A stretch of DNA of 64,000 bases from a bacterium. GTDB taxonomy: Bacteria > Bacillota > Bacilli > Lactobacillales > Streptococcaceae. This document shows positions 47,444-57,604 of the stretch, piece by piece. The translations under genes were made by a program, and so were the position numbers. Under the pieces are notes generated by a model, which did not search any database, had not been told where the DNA came from, and worked only from the letters and a program-made list of their open reading frames with translations. The first letter of the stretch is position 1. Every line of letters begins with the position of its first letter. The stretch covers positions 72,660 through 136,659 of the forward strand of contig CAJNDO010000007.1 of assembly GCA_905221545.1 (NCBI GenBank). The letters run 5' to 3'.

Positions 47444-48266
47444 AACTAACCTCCTTCAGATCAGCGTAATTCACCGGATACCGGCCATCAGCCAAGTGCC
47501 AATCCATTTTTTGAGCAAGTTGCTGGATTGTCGGGGCTGGAATCTGCCAGTCAGCTGCCAAATGATTAAACACCTCACCCGGCCTGCCCTGGGCTACCAT
47601 TTGGCCCTCGTGCAGCACCCAAACAACGTCGGCGACTTCGCACAAATCGTCAATTTCACTGGTGACAATGAAGACAGTCGTCTCTTTGACTTGGGCCAGC
47701 CATTGGAAAAATTGCCGGCGGCCAAGGGGATCCATCTCACTGGTCGGATCATCCATAATCAAAACAGCCGGATTAGCCACAATCGCCGTGGCAATTGCCA
47801 ACCGCTGGATCTGACCACCGGAAAGGCTCTCGGGACGCAAATTCAGCTGTTCAATCAGCCCCATTTGCGTGGCAACTTCTTCAACCCGTTTTTGAATCAG
47901 TCCTTCAGCCATTCCCTGATTAATCAAGTCAAAGGCGATTTCATCGGCAACCGTGTCTGCCAACCCGCTTAGTTGGCCAGCTGGATTTTGCAGTACAACT
48001 CCATTCATGGCATTATAAACGGGCCAATTGTCAGACACTCGCTGGCCAAACATGTGCCAATCGCCCTCAATCTCAGCAGACACAATTTTGGGAATGACCC
48101 CTGCCAGCACACGGCACAAAGTCGATTTGCCGGAGTGGCTATTCCCGATAATCCCAACCACCTGGCCGGTATGAACCTCCGCGTTAATCTGACGCAGTTG
48201 TGGTTGCTCAGTACCCGGATAACGGGTGGTCAAATTTTCAATTACAATCCGTTTATCTTCGTCCAT
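47430..48266 (-). CDS. ECF transporter ATPase (EcfA'-type), altered Walker B
   Basis: About 278 residues: Walker A GNSHSGKST, Q-loop LQNPAGQLSG, signature LSGGQIQRLAI, Walker B VLIMDDPTSEMD with Asp for the catalytic Glu. The ATG at 48266 has GGTGGAAG just ahead; a GTG three codons earlier is the alternative. Overlaps ecfT by about 25 bases. Works with the neighbouring ATPase as the motor of the ECF complex. Confidence 0.86.
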   Translation of the reverse strand: MDEDKRIVIENLTTRYPGTEQPQLRQINAEVHTGQVVGIIGNSHSGKSTLCRVLAGVIPKIVSAEIEGDWHMFGQRVSDNWPVYNAMNGVVLQNPAGQLSGLADTVADEIAFDLINQGMAEGLIQKRVEEVATQMGLIEQLNLRPESLSGGQIQRLAIATAIVANPAVLIMDDPTSEMDPLGRRQFFQWLAQVKETTVFIVTSEIDDLCEVADVVWVLHEGQMVAQGRPGEVFNHLAADWQIPAPTIQQLAQKMDWHLADGRYPVNYADLKEVSYVHN

Positions 48267-49036
48267 ATCTTCCACCCAATCAATAAAATTGCCAATCCAG
48301 TCAGACCAATGTGCAGCGTCCGCGACAGGCGATACACGCGCTGGGAGGTTCTGACAGTCCGGTTGAGATTATCAAAACCTCTCAGTTGGAGAGAAATCGA
48401 CCGCGTCATCGATTGATCCAAGGTCTTAATCACCAATGGAATTAGAACCGGCAGGACTGACTTTAATTTCTGAATCAACGTTTTTTGCGGATTGGTTCCG
48501 CGAACTTTTTGTGCCTGCTGGATTTTCCGCATATTGCGCATCATTTCCGGCAAAATATAACACACCGACATCAGAACGTAGACGGTTTTATAAGACAATC
48601 CGGACAGTTCCAAATAGGCCGCGTTTTCTGAAATACTCGTGGTCACCATAAAAAAGCCACTGGTCAAAATAATCACCAATACTCGACAACCCAGAGTGGT
48701 GGCGTAAATCAGGCCTTCTTTGTAGAACGACACCCCAAGCACAGAAAACAGCACAGTTTGATTCCGACTGTAAAATAACCCTTGGATGATCAGCATGGTG
48801 CAAATCAGAAACAGGCTGAATCCCAGCGCCTTAAAGGTGGTAGAACTCAATTTGGAAAATAACAATAGCAGTGTTGCGACAAGAATTAATCCGGCCTGAA
48901 GCAATAAATTCATACTGGCAAAGCTCAACAACGTCATGTCCAAGATGAACAAGAGCTTAGTAATCGGATCGATCACCTGGTACCACTTGAGCTTGACCCG
49001 TGGCGCTCCAGAAATCAATGTTTTATCAGTCATCAT
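48242..49036 (-). CDS. ECF transporter transmembrane component EcfT
   Basis: A 264-residue membrane protein with about five or six hydrophobic segments and the two coupling motifs that dock on the ATPases: AQKVRGTN and LQLRGFD. Together with the ATPases it forms the energising module. Overlaps the S-component gene by four bases (ATGA), so it is translationally coupled. Confidence 0.87.
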   Translation of the reverse strand: MMTDKTLISGAPRVKLKWYQVIDPITKLLFILDMTLLSFASMNLLLQAGLILVATLLLLFSKLSSTTFKALGFSLFLICTMLIIQGLFYSRNQTVLFSVLGVSFYKEGLIYATTLGCRVLVIILTSGFFMVTTSISENAAYLELSGLSYKTVYVLMSVCYILPEMMRNMRKIQQAQKVRGTNPQKTLIQKLKSVLPVLIPLVIKTLDQSMTRSISLQLRGFDNLNRTVRTSQRVYRLSRTLHIGLTGLAILLIGWKIWTKINGL

Positions 49037-49635
49037 TTATCATCGCTAAAGAAGTGCACCATCCGCTTCGGCAGCTGACGATAGATGAAGAATGCCAGGT
49101 AGGCCACGCAGACTTTATCCAAAATATCCAAGACAAACTCATCGGTAAATGAGGCCAGCCACACTGGTGCATGATTGGCGACCATTACCGCAAACAATGA
49201 GTCACCCCAAGCGATACCGGTCTGACCACCCCAAAAGATGACGTTGAGTGGTGTTGAAATGACAGCTGAAACGATGGCAATAATAATAGCAGAAACAAAT
49301 ACTCGTCGCGCTGACGAGAACCACCCATTGGCGTGCAAAACTCCGACAGCAATCCCAATTCCGATGCTGGTAATCGCATACACGGTTGAAATTGGCGATA
49401 AGGTCAGCCCATAGATCACGTTGTTGATGAAACCACTAATGGCACCGGCAACCGGCCCAGCCAACATGCTGGTAAGAAAGGTTCCCAAAGACCCCAGCCA
49501 AACGGGCAACTTTAACCCCTCCGCCAAGGCTTTGGCAACATAGTTAATCCCCACGGCAGCGGGAATCAAAGTCATGGTGGCAGCACTTAACTTAAATTTC
49601 CACATACTGGTACGATGAATCTGTTCTGTTTTCAT
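49033..49635 (-). CDS. ECF transporter substrate-binding S component
   Basis: A 200-residue membrane protein with six hydrophobic segments (LIPAAVGINYVAKA..., LGTFLTSMLAGPVAGAISGF, SPISTVYAITSIGIGIAVG). An S component decides which vitamin or trace compound is taken up; I cannot assign this one to a known family with confidence. It heads a dedicated (group I) operon S-T-A'-A. AAAAGGAG lies before the ATG. Higher G+C suggests a Lactobacillus-like source. Confidence 0.82.
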   Translation of the reverse strand: MKTEQIHRTSMWKFKLSAATMTLIPAAVGINYVAKALAEGLKLPVWLGSLGTFLTSMLAGPVAGAISGFINNVIYGLTLSPISTVYAITSIGIGIAVGVLHANGWFSSARRVFVSAIIIAIVSAVISTPLNVIFWGGQTGIAWGDSLFAVMVANHAPVWLASFTDEFVLDILDKVCVAYLAFFIYRQLPKRMVHFFSDDK

Positions 49636-49657
49636 AATCTTCTCCTTTTGTTTTTAA

Positions 49658-49695
49658 AGAGCCGTGTCTGGATAGACTTTCGGACGCAACGCTCT
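49658..49695 (-). promoter_or_regulatory. Hairpin in the ECF operon leader
   Basis: AGAGC / GCTCT closes a stem that continues with GTGTC / GACGC around an apical segment, ending 22 bases before the S-component start codon. It has no long T run. It could be a regulatory hairpin of the acquired operon. Confidence 0.45.
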
Positions 49696-49726
49696 ATTAT
49701 ATATCTACTGAACTGTCTATACACAT

Positions 49727-49760
49727 GATTTCCAACCTTAGTCGACATGAGCTGGAAATC
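49727..49760 (-). promoter_or_regulatory. Leader hairpin, possible relic of a pnuC (NAD+-II) riboswitch
   Basis: GATTTCCA pairs with TGGAAATC around an 18-base loop; CATG in the loop can pair with CATG right after the stem, giving an H-type pseudoknot. It lies about 35 bases after the transcription start expected from the promoter at 49787-49814. Streptococcal pnuC genes are known to carry a short NAD+-II riboswitch; identity here is inferred from context only. Confidence 0.35.
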
Positions 49761-49786
49761 TTTATTTGTTAAGTAGTTCACAACAC

Positions 49787-49814
49787 ATTATACACCTATT
49801 TTGTGAATAGTCAA
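49787..49814 (-). promoter_or_regulatory. Promoter now driving the ECF operon
   Basis: On the minus strand -35 TTGACT, 16 bases, -10 TATAAT. The inverted repeat TTCACAA / TTGTGAA (49777-49807) spans the -10, and TACAC / GTGTA (49791-49819) spans the -35, so a repressor site is likely. The surrounding DNA is A+T-rich like the host, unlike the operon it serves. Confidence 0.6.
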
Positions 49815-49897
49815 GTGTATTTACAGTAAAATTTTAGAAAATCCTAAAAATTTCCTCTTATTTTCCATTTTGAAAGACATTCAGTAACTCTAATATC

Positions 49898-49925
49898 AAA
49901 AAAGCCCAGACGACATTGTCTGAGC
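49898..49925 (-). terminator. Terminator after proWX
   Basis: GCTCAGAC / GTCTGGGC stem (one G-U pair) and a T run of six, read leftward, about 50 bases after the gene. Confidence 0.85.
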
Positions 49926-49972
49926 ATTCTTTTCTATAGTCGTTTAAGCAAGTTGAGTTTGACATTTTCAAA

Positions 49973-52214
<2,242 letters not shown>

Positions 52215-52228
52215 TCTTTGTCCTCATT

Positions 52229-52993
52229 TTAAAACTTCCCTCGGTTGGTCAAGTCTTCTACCTTAGGCATAACTTCCTTATTGTCCCAATGCTCCACAAT
52301 TTTCCCATTTTCTAGACGGAAAATATCGTACTGGGCATAGGCAAGACCATCAATCTGAGTCTGGCCATAGCTAACCGCATAATTTCCTTGTCCCAAAAGC
52401 TGGAAAACAAAGTCGAAAGTGACTCCATGTTCAGCCACGTAGTTTTTATAAGTAGCACTTCCTTGTCCAATCTCATGATTATGCTGAATCAAATCATCTG
52501 CCACATAATCACTCCACTGCTCCAGTTCCCCATTTTGAAAAATTTCTGTCAAGAAACGGCGAACAAACTTTTTATTTTCTGCTGTCTTATCCAAATCCGT
52601 GATTTCAAAATCTCCAAAGATCTGGTCTAACTGCTCATTTTCAGGTGTGCGATAGTAGTCAATAACATCCCAATGCTCCACGATACGTCCATTCTCATCC
52701 GCGCGGAAAGTATCCGTTGTCACCCATTGAGCTTCCCCACCATTCAGATATTGATGAACATGAACAAAGACCAGATTGCCATCCTCAATAGTGCGGACAA
52801 TCTTCATCTGACGCTCTGGATGGCGCTCGAAGAAATTTGCAAAGAAGACTGCAAATCCTTCTTTACCATCAGGCACACCTGTCGAATGTTGGATATAAGT
52901 ATCCCCTACAGACTGGGCTTGAGCCTCAGCAACTCGTCCATCTTGAATGGCATGAATGTATAGGTTATGAGCATTTTTCACTTGTTTTGACAT
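52229..52993 (-). CDS. Tandem SnoaL/NTF2-like protein
   Basis: A 254-residue protein made of two related halves of about 125 residues each; both contain YIQH/LIQHN near the middle and end in GRIVEHWD / GKIVEHWDN, which marks an internal duplication. The fold is NTF2-like; a ligand-binding or enzymatic role is possible but unknown. Between the MarR gene (3 bases) and proV (14 bases), in one operon. Confidence 0.82.
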   Translation of the reverse strand: MSKQVKNAHNLYIHAIQDGRVAEAQAQSVGDTYIQHSTGVPDGKEGFAVFFANFFERHPERQMKIVRTIEDGNLVFVHVHQYLNGGEAQWVTTDTFRADENGRIVEHWDVIDYYRTPENEQLDQIFGDFEITDLDKTAENKKFVRRFLTEIFQNGELEQWSDYVADDLIQHNHEIGQGSATYKNYVAEHGVTFDFVFQLLGQGNYAVSYGQTQIDGLAYAQYDIFRLENGKIVEHWDNKEVMPKVEDLTNRGKF

Positions 52994-52996
52994 GAT

Positions 52997-53440
52997 TTAA
53001 ACCTCATTTTCCTTCTCTTTCAGATTAGTTAAAATTCTTTCTTGAAAGGCTTCAAACTGCCGAATTTCTTCCTCTGAAAATCCTTTGTAAAAAATCGTAT
53101 CCAATTTCTGACTGACACGATGTCCCACTTCTTTCTGAGAATGCCCCAAGTCTGTTAAAACTAAATACTTCTTACGCTTGTCTTCTCCACATGGACTAAC
53201 AGTTACAAGATTTTGTTCTTCTAGCTTTTTTATCATAGTCGTCAGCGTATTATTAGCAAGACCAGTCGCAAGCGCAATATCTGTCGCAGTTGCACAGCCT
53301 GTTTCACTATTCCATAAAACCGCTAAAATCTTTCCCTGTTCACTACGATAAAGAGCTTCAGGATCTTGGCTCAGTAACTTTTGAAAAATCCGCCCATTCA
53401 ACAAACGAATATGATGGGCTAGCAAATGACTATCTTTCAT
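52997..53440 (-). CDS. MarR family transcriptional regulator
   Basis: A 147-residue regulator with the recognition region GCATATDIALATGLANNTLT and wing CGEDKRKKYLVLT. First gene of the leftward operon that includes the SnoaL-like gene and proV-proWX; palindromes flanking its promoter point to autoregulation. The ligand is unknown; choline or a related quaternary amine would fit the neighbours. Confidence 0.9.
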   Translation of the reverse strand: MKDSHLLAHHIRLLNGRIFQKLLSQDPEALYRSEQGKILAVLWNSETGCATATDIALATGLANNTLTTMIKKLEEQNLVTVSPCGEDKRKKYLVLTDLGHSQKEVGHRVSQKLDTIFYKGFSEEEIRQFEAFQERILTNLKEKENEV

Positions 53441-53455
53441 AACACCTCCAATTTA

Positions 53456-53527
53456 TTTCGATATCGAAAAGAATAAAATTATTGTAACACTTGTTATTCC
53501 AACTGTCAACTATTTCGATTTAGAAAT
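53456..53527 (-). promoter_or_regulatory. Promoter flanked by two MarR-type operators
   Basis: -35 TTGACA (53504-53509), 17 bases, -10 TACAAT (53481-53486). Just downstream lies a perfect 14-base palindrome TTTCGATATCGAAA (53456-53469); just upstream an imperfect copy ATTTCTAAATCGAAAT (53512-53527). Confidence 0.82.
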
Positions 53528-53584
53528 AATTTTTCCCAGTAAAAAAATCTCCTACCCAAGATAGAAGATTTTAATCTTATAAAC

Positions 53585-54778
53585 TTAATCCGTCATGTCC
53601 GATACCAACGTTCGATGTTCCAACGGAATACTGCACATAACTAGCAAGAAAATGAAACCGGACTGAATCCAGAAGAGGGCCAGGTCAAAAATTCCGTGCA
53701 CAGCAACCACTGTAAGGAAAGATAGATAAAGACCGATAATCGGACGTTTCCCCGACTCCTGACTCATATCCATCATCAAACGAACAGGAGCAACAGAAGA
53801 CAAAACTAATAAAATGGTCCCCACAATTCCGTAACTCAGAATCGTATCGATATACAGACTGTGAGCATGTTCATGATAAGGAGCATTTATCCGAGGATAA
53901 GAGTGCATGTAGGTCAATGGCCCCTCACCCCAAAAAGGATTTTGCTTAAACAAGGCCATCCCTGCATCCCAGATAGAAATGCGTTCTTCCATAGAAGAAT
54001 CTAAGGTCCCCATCCTAACTCCCAAATCACTAGAAAAGAGGAAACTCAAGCCAATCGCGAAAACCCCAATACTAAGCCAAAAGGCCTTCCAGTTTTTAAT
54101 AGTCGTAAAGAGATAGATGATGGCTCCAGCGATAATAGCAGGAAAGGCGGTTCGATTTTGAGTAAAGTTCAAACCAAAGAGATTCACAAAGCCTGCAATC
54201 ACACAGAATACTTTCAACCAATTCAACTTGGTCGTTGTAAACAGATAGAAGGCAATCATGATACAGAAACAACAAATAATTCCATAATAATTAGGATTAA
54301 AGAAGGTCACTTCTGCACGATTCTGATGCCAAACCTGCATATTGGGTGAAAGAAAGGCATAGTTAAATTTCTTCACAATTTGGAAATGCTCTAAACTCGC
54401 AAAAGCAGCTGACAATACGCTACCAAACAAGACGAGCTGCAAAATCAATCGAAAGAATTTATGTGATAAAATCGACTGATAGTGCAAAAAGAAAACTGTA
54501 AATAGAAAAATTCCTACTGAAGCCACAACTCCCATCCAATTTTGTGCAAAAACGGATATAACAGTACTATAACCAAGAAAAAGAAGCAGCATCGGATGCT
54601 CCCCCATTTTCTGAAGAATACTTTTCATGTCCCCTGTAAAAATTAAACTGATAATATATAAACAGAATACAACTACAAAAAGATAAAAGGGTAAAAAGAT
54701 ACTCAGGATAATTCCCAATAAAATTAGCTCTTTACTAGACAACCCTTTCAGCTTTTCAATAAAGCCTATTGATTTCAA
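53585..54778 (-). CDS. O-antigen ligase-like / Wzy-type membrane protein
   Basis: A 397-residue protein with about ten hydrophobic segments and one large loop (about residues 265-300) that carries WGEGPLTYMHSYPR and HEHAHSLYID, the Wzy_C pattern. Such proteins join or polymerise lipid-linked glycans at the outer face of the membrane. No other glycan genes are adjacent, so the target (teichoic acid, capsule or protein glycan) is open. Confidence 0.8.
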   Translation of the reverse strand: MKSIGFIEKLKGLSSKELILLGIILSIFLPFYLFVVVFCLYIISLIFTGDMKSILQKMGEHPMLLLFLGYSTVISVFAQNWMGVVASVGIFLFTVFFLHYQSILSHKFFRLILQLVLFGSVLSAAFASLEHFQIVKKFNYAFLSPNMQVWHQNRAEVTFFNPNYYGIICCFCIMIAFYLFTTTKLNWLKVFCVIAGFVNLFGLNFTQNRTAFPAIIAGAIIYLFTTIKNWKAFWLSIGVFAIGLSFLFSSDLGVRMGTLDSSMEERISIWDAGMALFKQNPFWGEGPLTYMHSYPRINAPYHEHAHSLYIDTILSYGIVGTILLVLSSVAPVRLMMDMSQESGKRPIIGLYLSFLTVVAVHGIFDLALFWIQSGFIFLLVMCSIPLEHRTLVSDMTD

Positions 54779-54865
54779 AACGAATCCTTTCTCTCCAAAT
54801 CAATTGATTCAGATAATAGTAAGCTACCCTTTATTGTACCACTTTTTTAGCAATTTGAAAACAAA

Positions 54866-54877
54866 GGAAACGTTTCC
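54866..54877. promoter_or_regulatory. Perfect palindrome GGAAACGTTTCC
   Basis: A 12-base palindrome 88 bases upstream of the Wzy-like gene, similar to but not a full match for a CcpA cre site (the flanks lack the expected TG and CA). Confidence 0.4.
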
Positions 54878-54912
54878 CTAGGTAAAAAAGCGAGCAGCTA
54901 ACTTCTCAAAGT

Positions 54913-55072
54913 AACTTCCACTTGCCTAATCGAAGTGGAAATTAGTCTAAAACGGATTTTTATGGTGGAATTAAGTGTGAGACATTTGAGTTAGAAATGA
55001 GATCTACTGGAACTTACCCTGACACGGATTTCCACTGGTTTTTACGATTTTTATCAGACTAACTTCCACTTG
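54913..55072. repeat. Intergenic repeat cluster around TTCCACTT
   Basis: AACTTCCACTTG occurs exactly at 54913-54924 and 55061-55072. Between them are inverted forms (CGAAGTGGAAATTAGTCTAA at 54931, which mirrors TCAGACTAACTTCCACTT at 55054) and related ACGGATTT-GTGG / ACGGATTTCCACTGG pieces. The 337-base gap between the Wzy-like gene and gtfA has no gene; this cluster may be a decayed MITE. Confidence 0.6.
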
Positions 55073-55115
55073 TACTAGCTTACCAAAACCCTATTTTATC
55101 AACTATATCAAAGCT

Positions 55116-56558
55116 TCAAAATGTTACTTCAATTCCATTCTCAATTACTCGATAAGTGTGATTTTGCAAATCAATTTCTGCTACGGCTGTTACGGACTTA
55201 TCTTTATTTTGACGTTTGATTACAATGCTGTGGGCTGTTGGTGTTTCAACGTCAATAGTTCCTTCTAAATCAAATGCTGCTGATCGATTACGGAACGAAA
55301 ATAGATTGAGAAGGGCCTTCACTACAGGACGTTGGACTTCTTCTGCTATTTCCTCATTGCTATAGTAATGACGATTAATATTTCGACCTTCTTTGGTTTC
55401 TTCTAATAATTCCAGGTCATTCTTTCCTGCTAGTAGACCCACATAGTAGACCTGGGGAATACCTGGGGCAAAAGCTTGAATCAGACGGGCAAGGAAATAC
55501 TTGACATCATCATCTCCAAGTGCAGAATAGTAGGTTGAATTGATTTGGTAGATATCTAGATTGTTATACTCTGCACTGGAGTACTTACGTTTAACATTAG
55601 CTCCAACCTTATAGAGCTCATTTGAAGCATAGTCAATTTCCTCATCAGTCAGGATATCCTTTACATCCACCACTCCAATCCCATCATGGGTATCTAGCGT
55701 CGTAAATTGCTTCATTGGGCTCATCTTTAACCACTTGGCCAAACGCTCTGTTCTGGAACTGTAAAGAGTATAAAGTGTCACCATTGGAAGAGCAAAATCA
55801 TAAACATAGTAATCGTGATCCGCTATTTTAAACTGAATCGAATAATGTTCATGAATCTCAGGTAAGAGCTCTGTCCCATACTCAGCAGCGATATCTCGAA
55901 CTTTGTCCAATAAATCCCAAATATCTGGTTCCACAAAGAAATCATTAGTATCCAATTTCTTCACTGCATAAGCAAAAGCATCTAGACGAATCAAATCACA
56001 CCCATTACTTGCCAAGTGCTGAATGGTCTTACGGATAAATTCCATCGTTACTTCTTTGGTCACATCAAGATCAATCTGCTCCTCACCAAAAGTATTCCAC
56101 AAATGTTCCACTGAACCATCTGCAAAAACAATCTCTTGCTTTGGTGCACGATCCTTACGCTTGTAAATTAAATCCACATCATCTTGTGTCGGACGATTTT
56201 CTGGCCAAAACTTGTCCCAGTTTAAAAAGAGATCTTTAAACTCACTAGCTTCATGTTTTTCTTGATAGTCCTTATAATATTTAGATTGACGAGAAATATG
56301 GTTAATCATAAAGTCAAACATAAGATAATATTTCTCACCTAAACGCTTAACATCCTCCCAATCACCAAACGCTAGATCCACTTCGTCATAGTCAACCGGT
56401 GCAAATCCACGATCTCCTGTTGACGGGAAAAATGGTAGAAGGTGAACTCCCCCAATAGAATCGCCAAAATGTTCTTCCAAATTCTCATATAAGTCCTTAA
56501 GATTATTTCCAAGACTATCAGAATAGGTAATCAACATGGTTTTATTTTGAATTGGCAT
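55116..56558 (-). CDS. gtfA: Sucrose phosphorylase
   Basis: A 480-residue GH13 enzyme that splits sucrose with phosphate into glucose-1-phosphate and fructose. Catalytic residues: Asp in IRLDAFAYA, Glu in LLPEIHEH, Asp in [12 protein letters not shown]. Start MPIQNKTM has AGGAGAG five bases ahead; an upstream in-frame start is rejected. It follows the rafEFG transporter, which delivers sucrose released from raffinose by Aga. Confidence 0.94.
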   Translation of the reverse strand: MPIQNKTMLITYSDSLGNNLKDLYENLEEHFGDSIGGVHLLPFFPSTGDRGFAPVDYDEVDLAFGDWEDVKRLGEKYYLMFDFMINHISRQSKYYKDYQEKHEASEFKDLFLNWDKFWPENRPTQDDVDLIYKRKDRAPKQEIVFADGSVEHLWNTFGEEQIDLDVTKEVTMEFIRKTIQHLASNGCDLIRLDAFAYAVKKLDTNDFFVEPDIWDLLDKVRDIAAEYGTELLPEIHEHYSIQFKIADHDYYVYDFALPMVTLYTLYSSRTERLAKWLKMSPMKQFTTLDTHDGIGVVDVKDILTDEEIDYASNELYKVGANVKRKYSSAEYNNLDIYQINSTYYSALGDDDVKYFLARLIQAFAPGIPQVYYVGLLAGKNDLELLEETKEGRNINRHYYSNEEIAEEVQRPVVKALLNLFSFRNRSAAFDLEGTIDVETPTAHSIVIKRQNKDKSVTAVAEIDLQNHTYRVIENGIEVTF

Positions 56559-56579
56559 AATTACTCTCCTTTTTAAATT

Positions 56580-56607
56580 GAAGCCAAGTCTCATATGACC
56601 TGGCTTC
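56580..56607 (-). other. Hairpin between rafG and gtfA
   Basis: GAAGCCA / TGGCTTC closes a stem with further pairing inside, 22 bases before the gtfA start and with no T run. Likely an mRNA-stability or processing element giving gtfA its own expression level. Confidence 0.5.
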
Positions 56608-56757
56608 GTAAATGAAAGATATTTTAAAATTTTTGTTCACATTAAACTCGTATTAATATAGACGGCAAGCTAGAAAATACTACTTTTTTCCACATAAAAT
56701 TGTCAACTAGCTGAACTATTCCTCTGCATCAGGAATTATAGCTTCTCTAGTCTCTTC

Positions 56758-57594
56758 TTACTTCACTGCCCCGTTGCTCATTCCTGAAATGATATGTTTT
56801 TGGAAGAAGAGATAGACAATGGTGATACTGATAATGCCGACAACGTATGATGCAAAGCTTGGTCCGTAGTCGTTGAAATATTGGCCTGCATAGTTGTATT
56901 GGAACAAAGGCAGAGTCCACATTTTGGAATCCCGGTTCAAGACAAGGAGTGGCAACATGAAGTCATTCCAGAACCAAAGGGCATTGATTATCATAGTTGT
57001 CGCATGCATCGGTTTCATCATTGGGAAGATGATGCGGAAATAGGTTGTAAATTTATTAGCCCCATCGATCTCTGCTGCTTCGTCCAGACTTTCTGGGATC
57101 GAGATTTTGATATAGCCAACATAGAGAAAGAGGGTCTGTGGAATCGCATAGGTCAAGTAGAGCAAGATCAAACCAAAGGTATTAGCCAAACCGAGTTTAC
57201 TCATCATAACCGTAATCGGAATCATGATGACTTGGAAAGGTACGAAGATTCCGAGGATTAAGAGGGTATACATGATGGTAAAGGCTTTTCTTTTACTCAT
57301 ATTGCGAGCGATGGAGTAGGCTGCCATAGGAATAAAGATCATTACTGCAAGTAAAGACAAGACAGTGATGACTACAGAGTTCCAATAATAGCCTCCGATC
57401 CCATCAGCTAAGAGACGACTAAAGTTGTCCCATGTGAAGTTGGTTGGAAAGCCAAAGAAATTGTCTACAATATCCTTAGTAGGTTTGAAGGAACTAAAGA
57501 GGGTAGCAAGGAGCGGCACTAAAATCAGAACCGATCCTAGAATCAATAGAATGTATTTACCAATCAGGTCTTTTCTTTCATCTTGTTTCATCAT
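56758..57594 (-). CDS. rafG: Raffinose/multiple sugar ABC transporter permease
   Basis: A 278-residue MsmG-type permease with six membrane segments and the ATPase-docking loop ESLDEAAEIDGANKFTTYFRIIFPMMKP. AGGAG lies before MMKQDER. No ATPase gene is present here; in streptococci the shared MsmK encoded elsewhere powers it. Confidence 0.92.
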   Translation of the reverse strand: MMKQDERKDLIGKYILLILGSVLILVPLLATLFSSFKPTKDIVDNFFGFPTNFTWDNFSRLLADGIGGYYWNSVVITVLSLLAVMIFIPMAAYSIARNMSKRKAFTIMYTLLILGIFVPFQVIMIPITVMMSKLGLANTFGLILLYLTYAIPQTLFLYVGYIKISIPESLDEAAEIDGANKFTTYFRIIFPMMKPMHATTMIINALWFWNDFMLPLLVLNRDSKMWTLPLFQYNYAGQYFNDYGPSFASYVVGIISITIVYLFFQKHIISGMSNGAVK

Positions 57595-57604
57595 GCTTCT
57601 CCTC

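Noticed and set aside
47409..47972. 187-codon plus-strand frame inside the ECF ATPase genes
   Set aside because: The minus-strand ATPases carry all ABC motifs; this is a by-product of their higher G+C content.
54866..54877. CcpA cre site for the Wzy-like gene
   Set aside because: The core is palindromic but the outer consensus bases are missing; listed only as a palindrome.
54913..55072. CRISPR array
   Set aside because: The units are short, partly inverted and unevenly spaced, with no regular repeat-spacer pattern and no cas genes.
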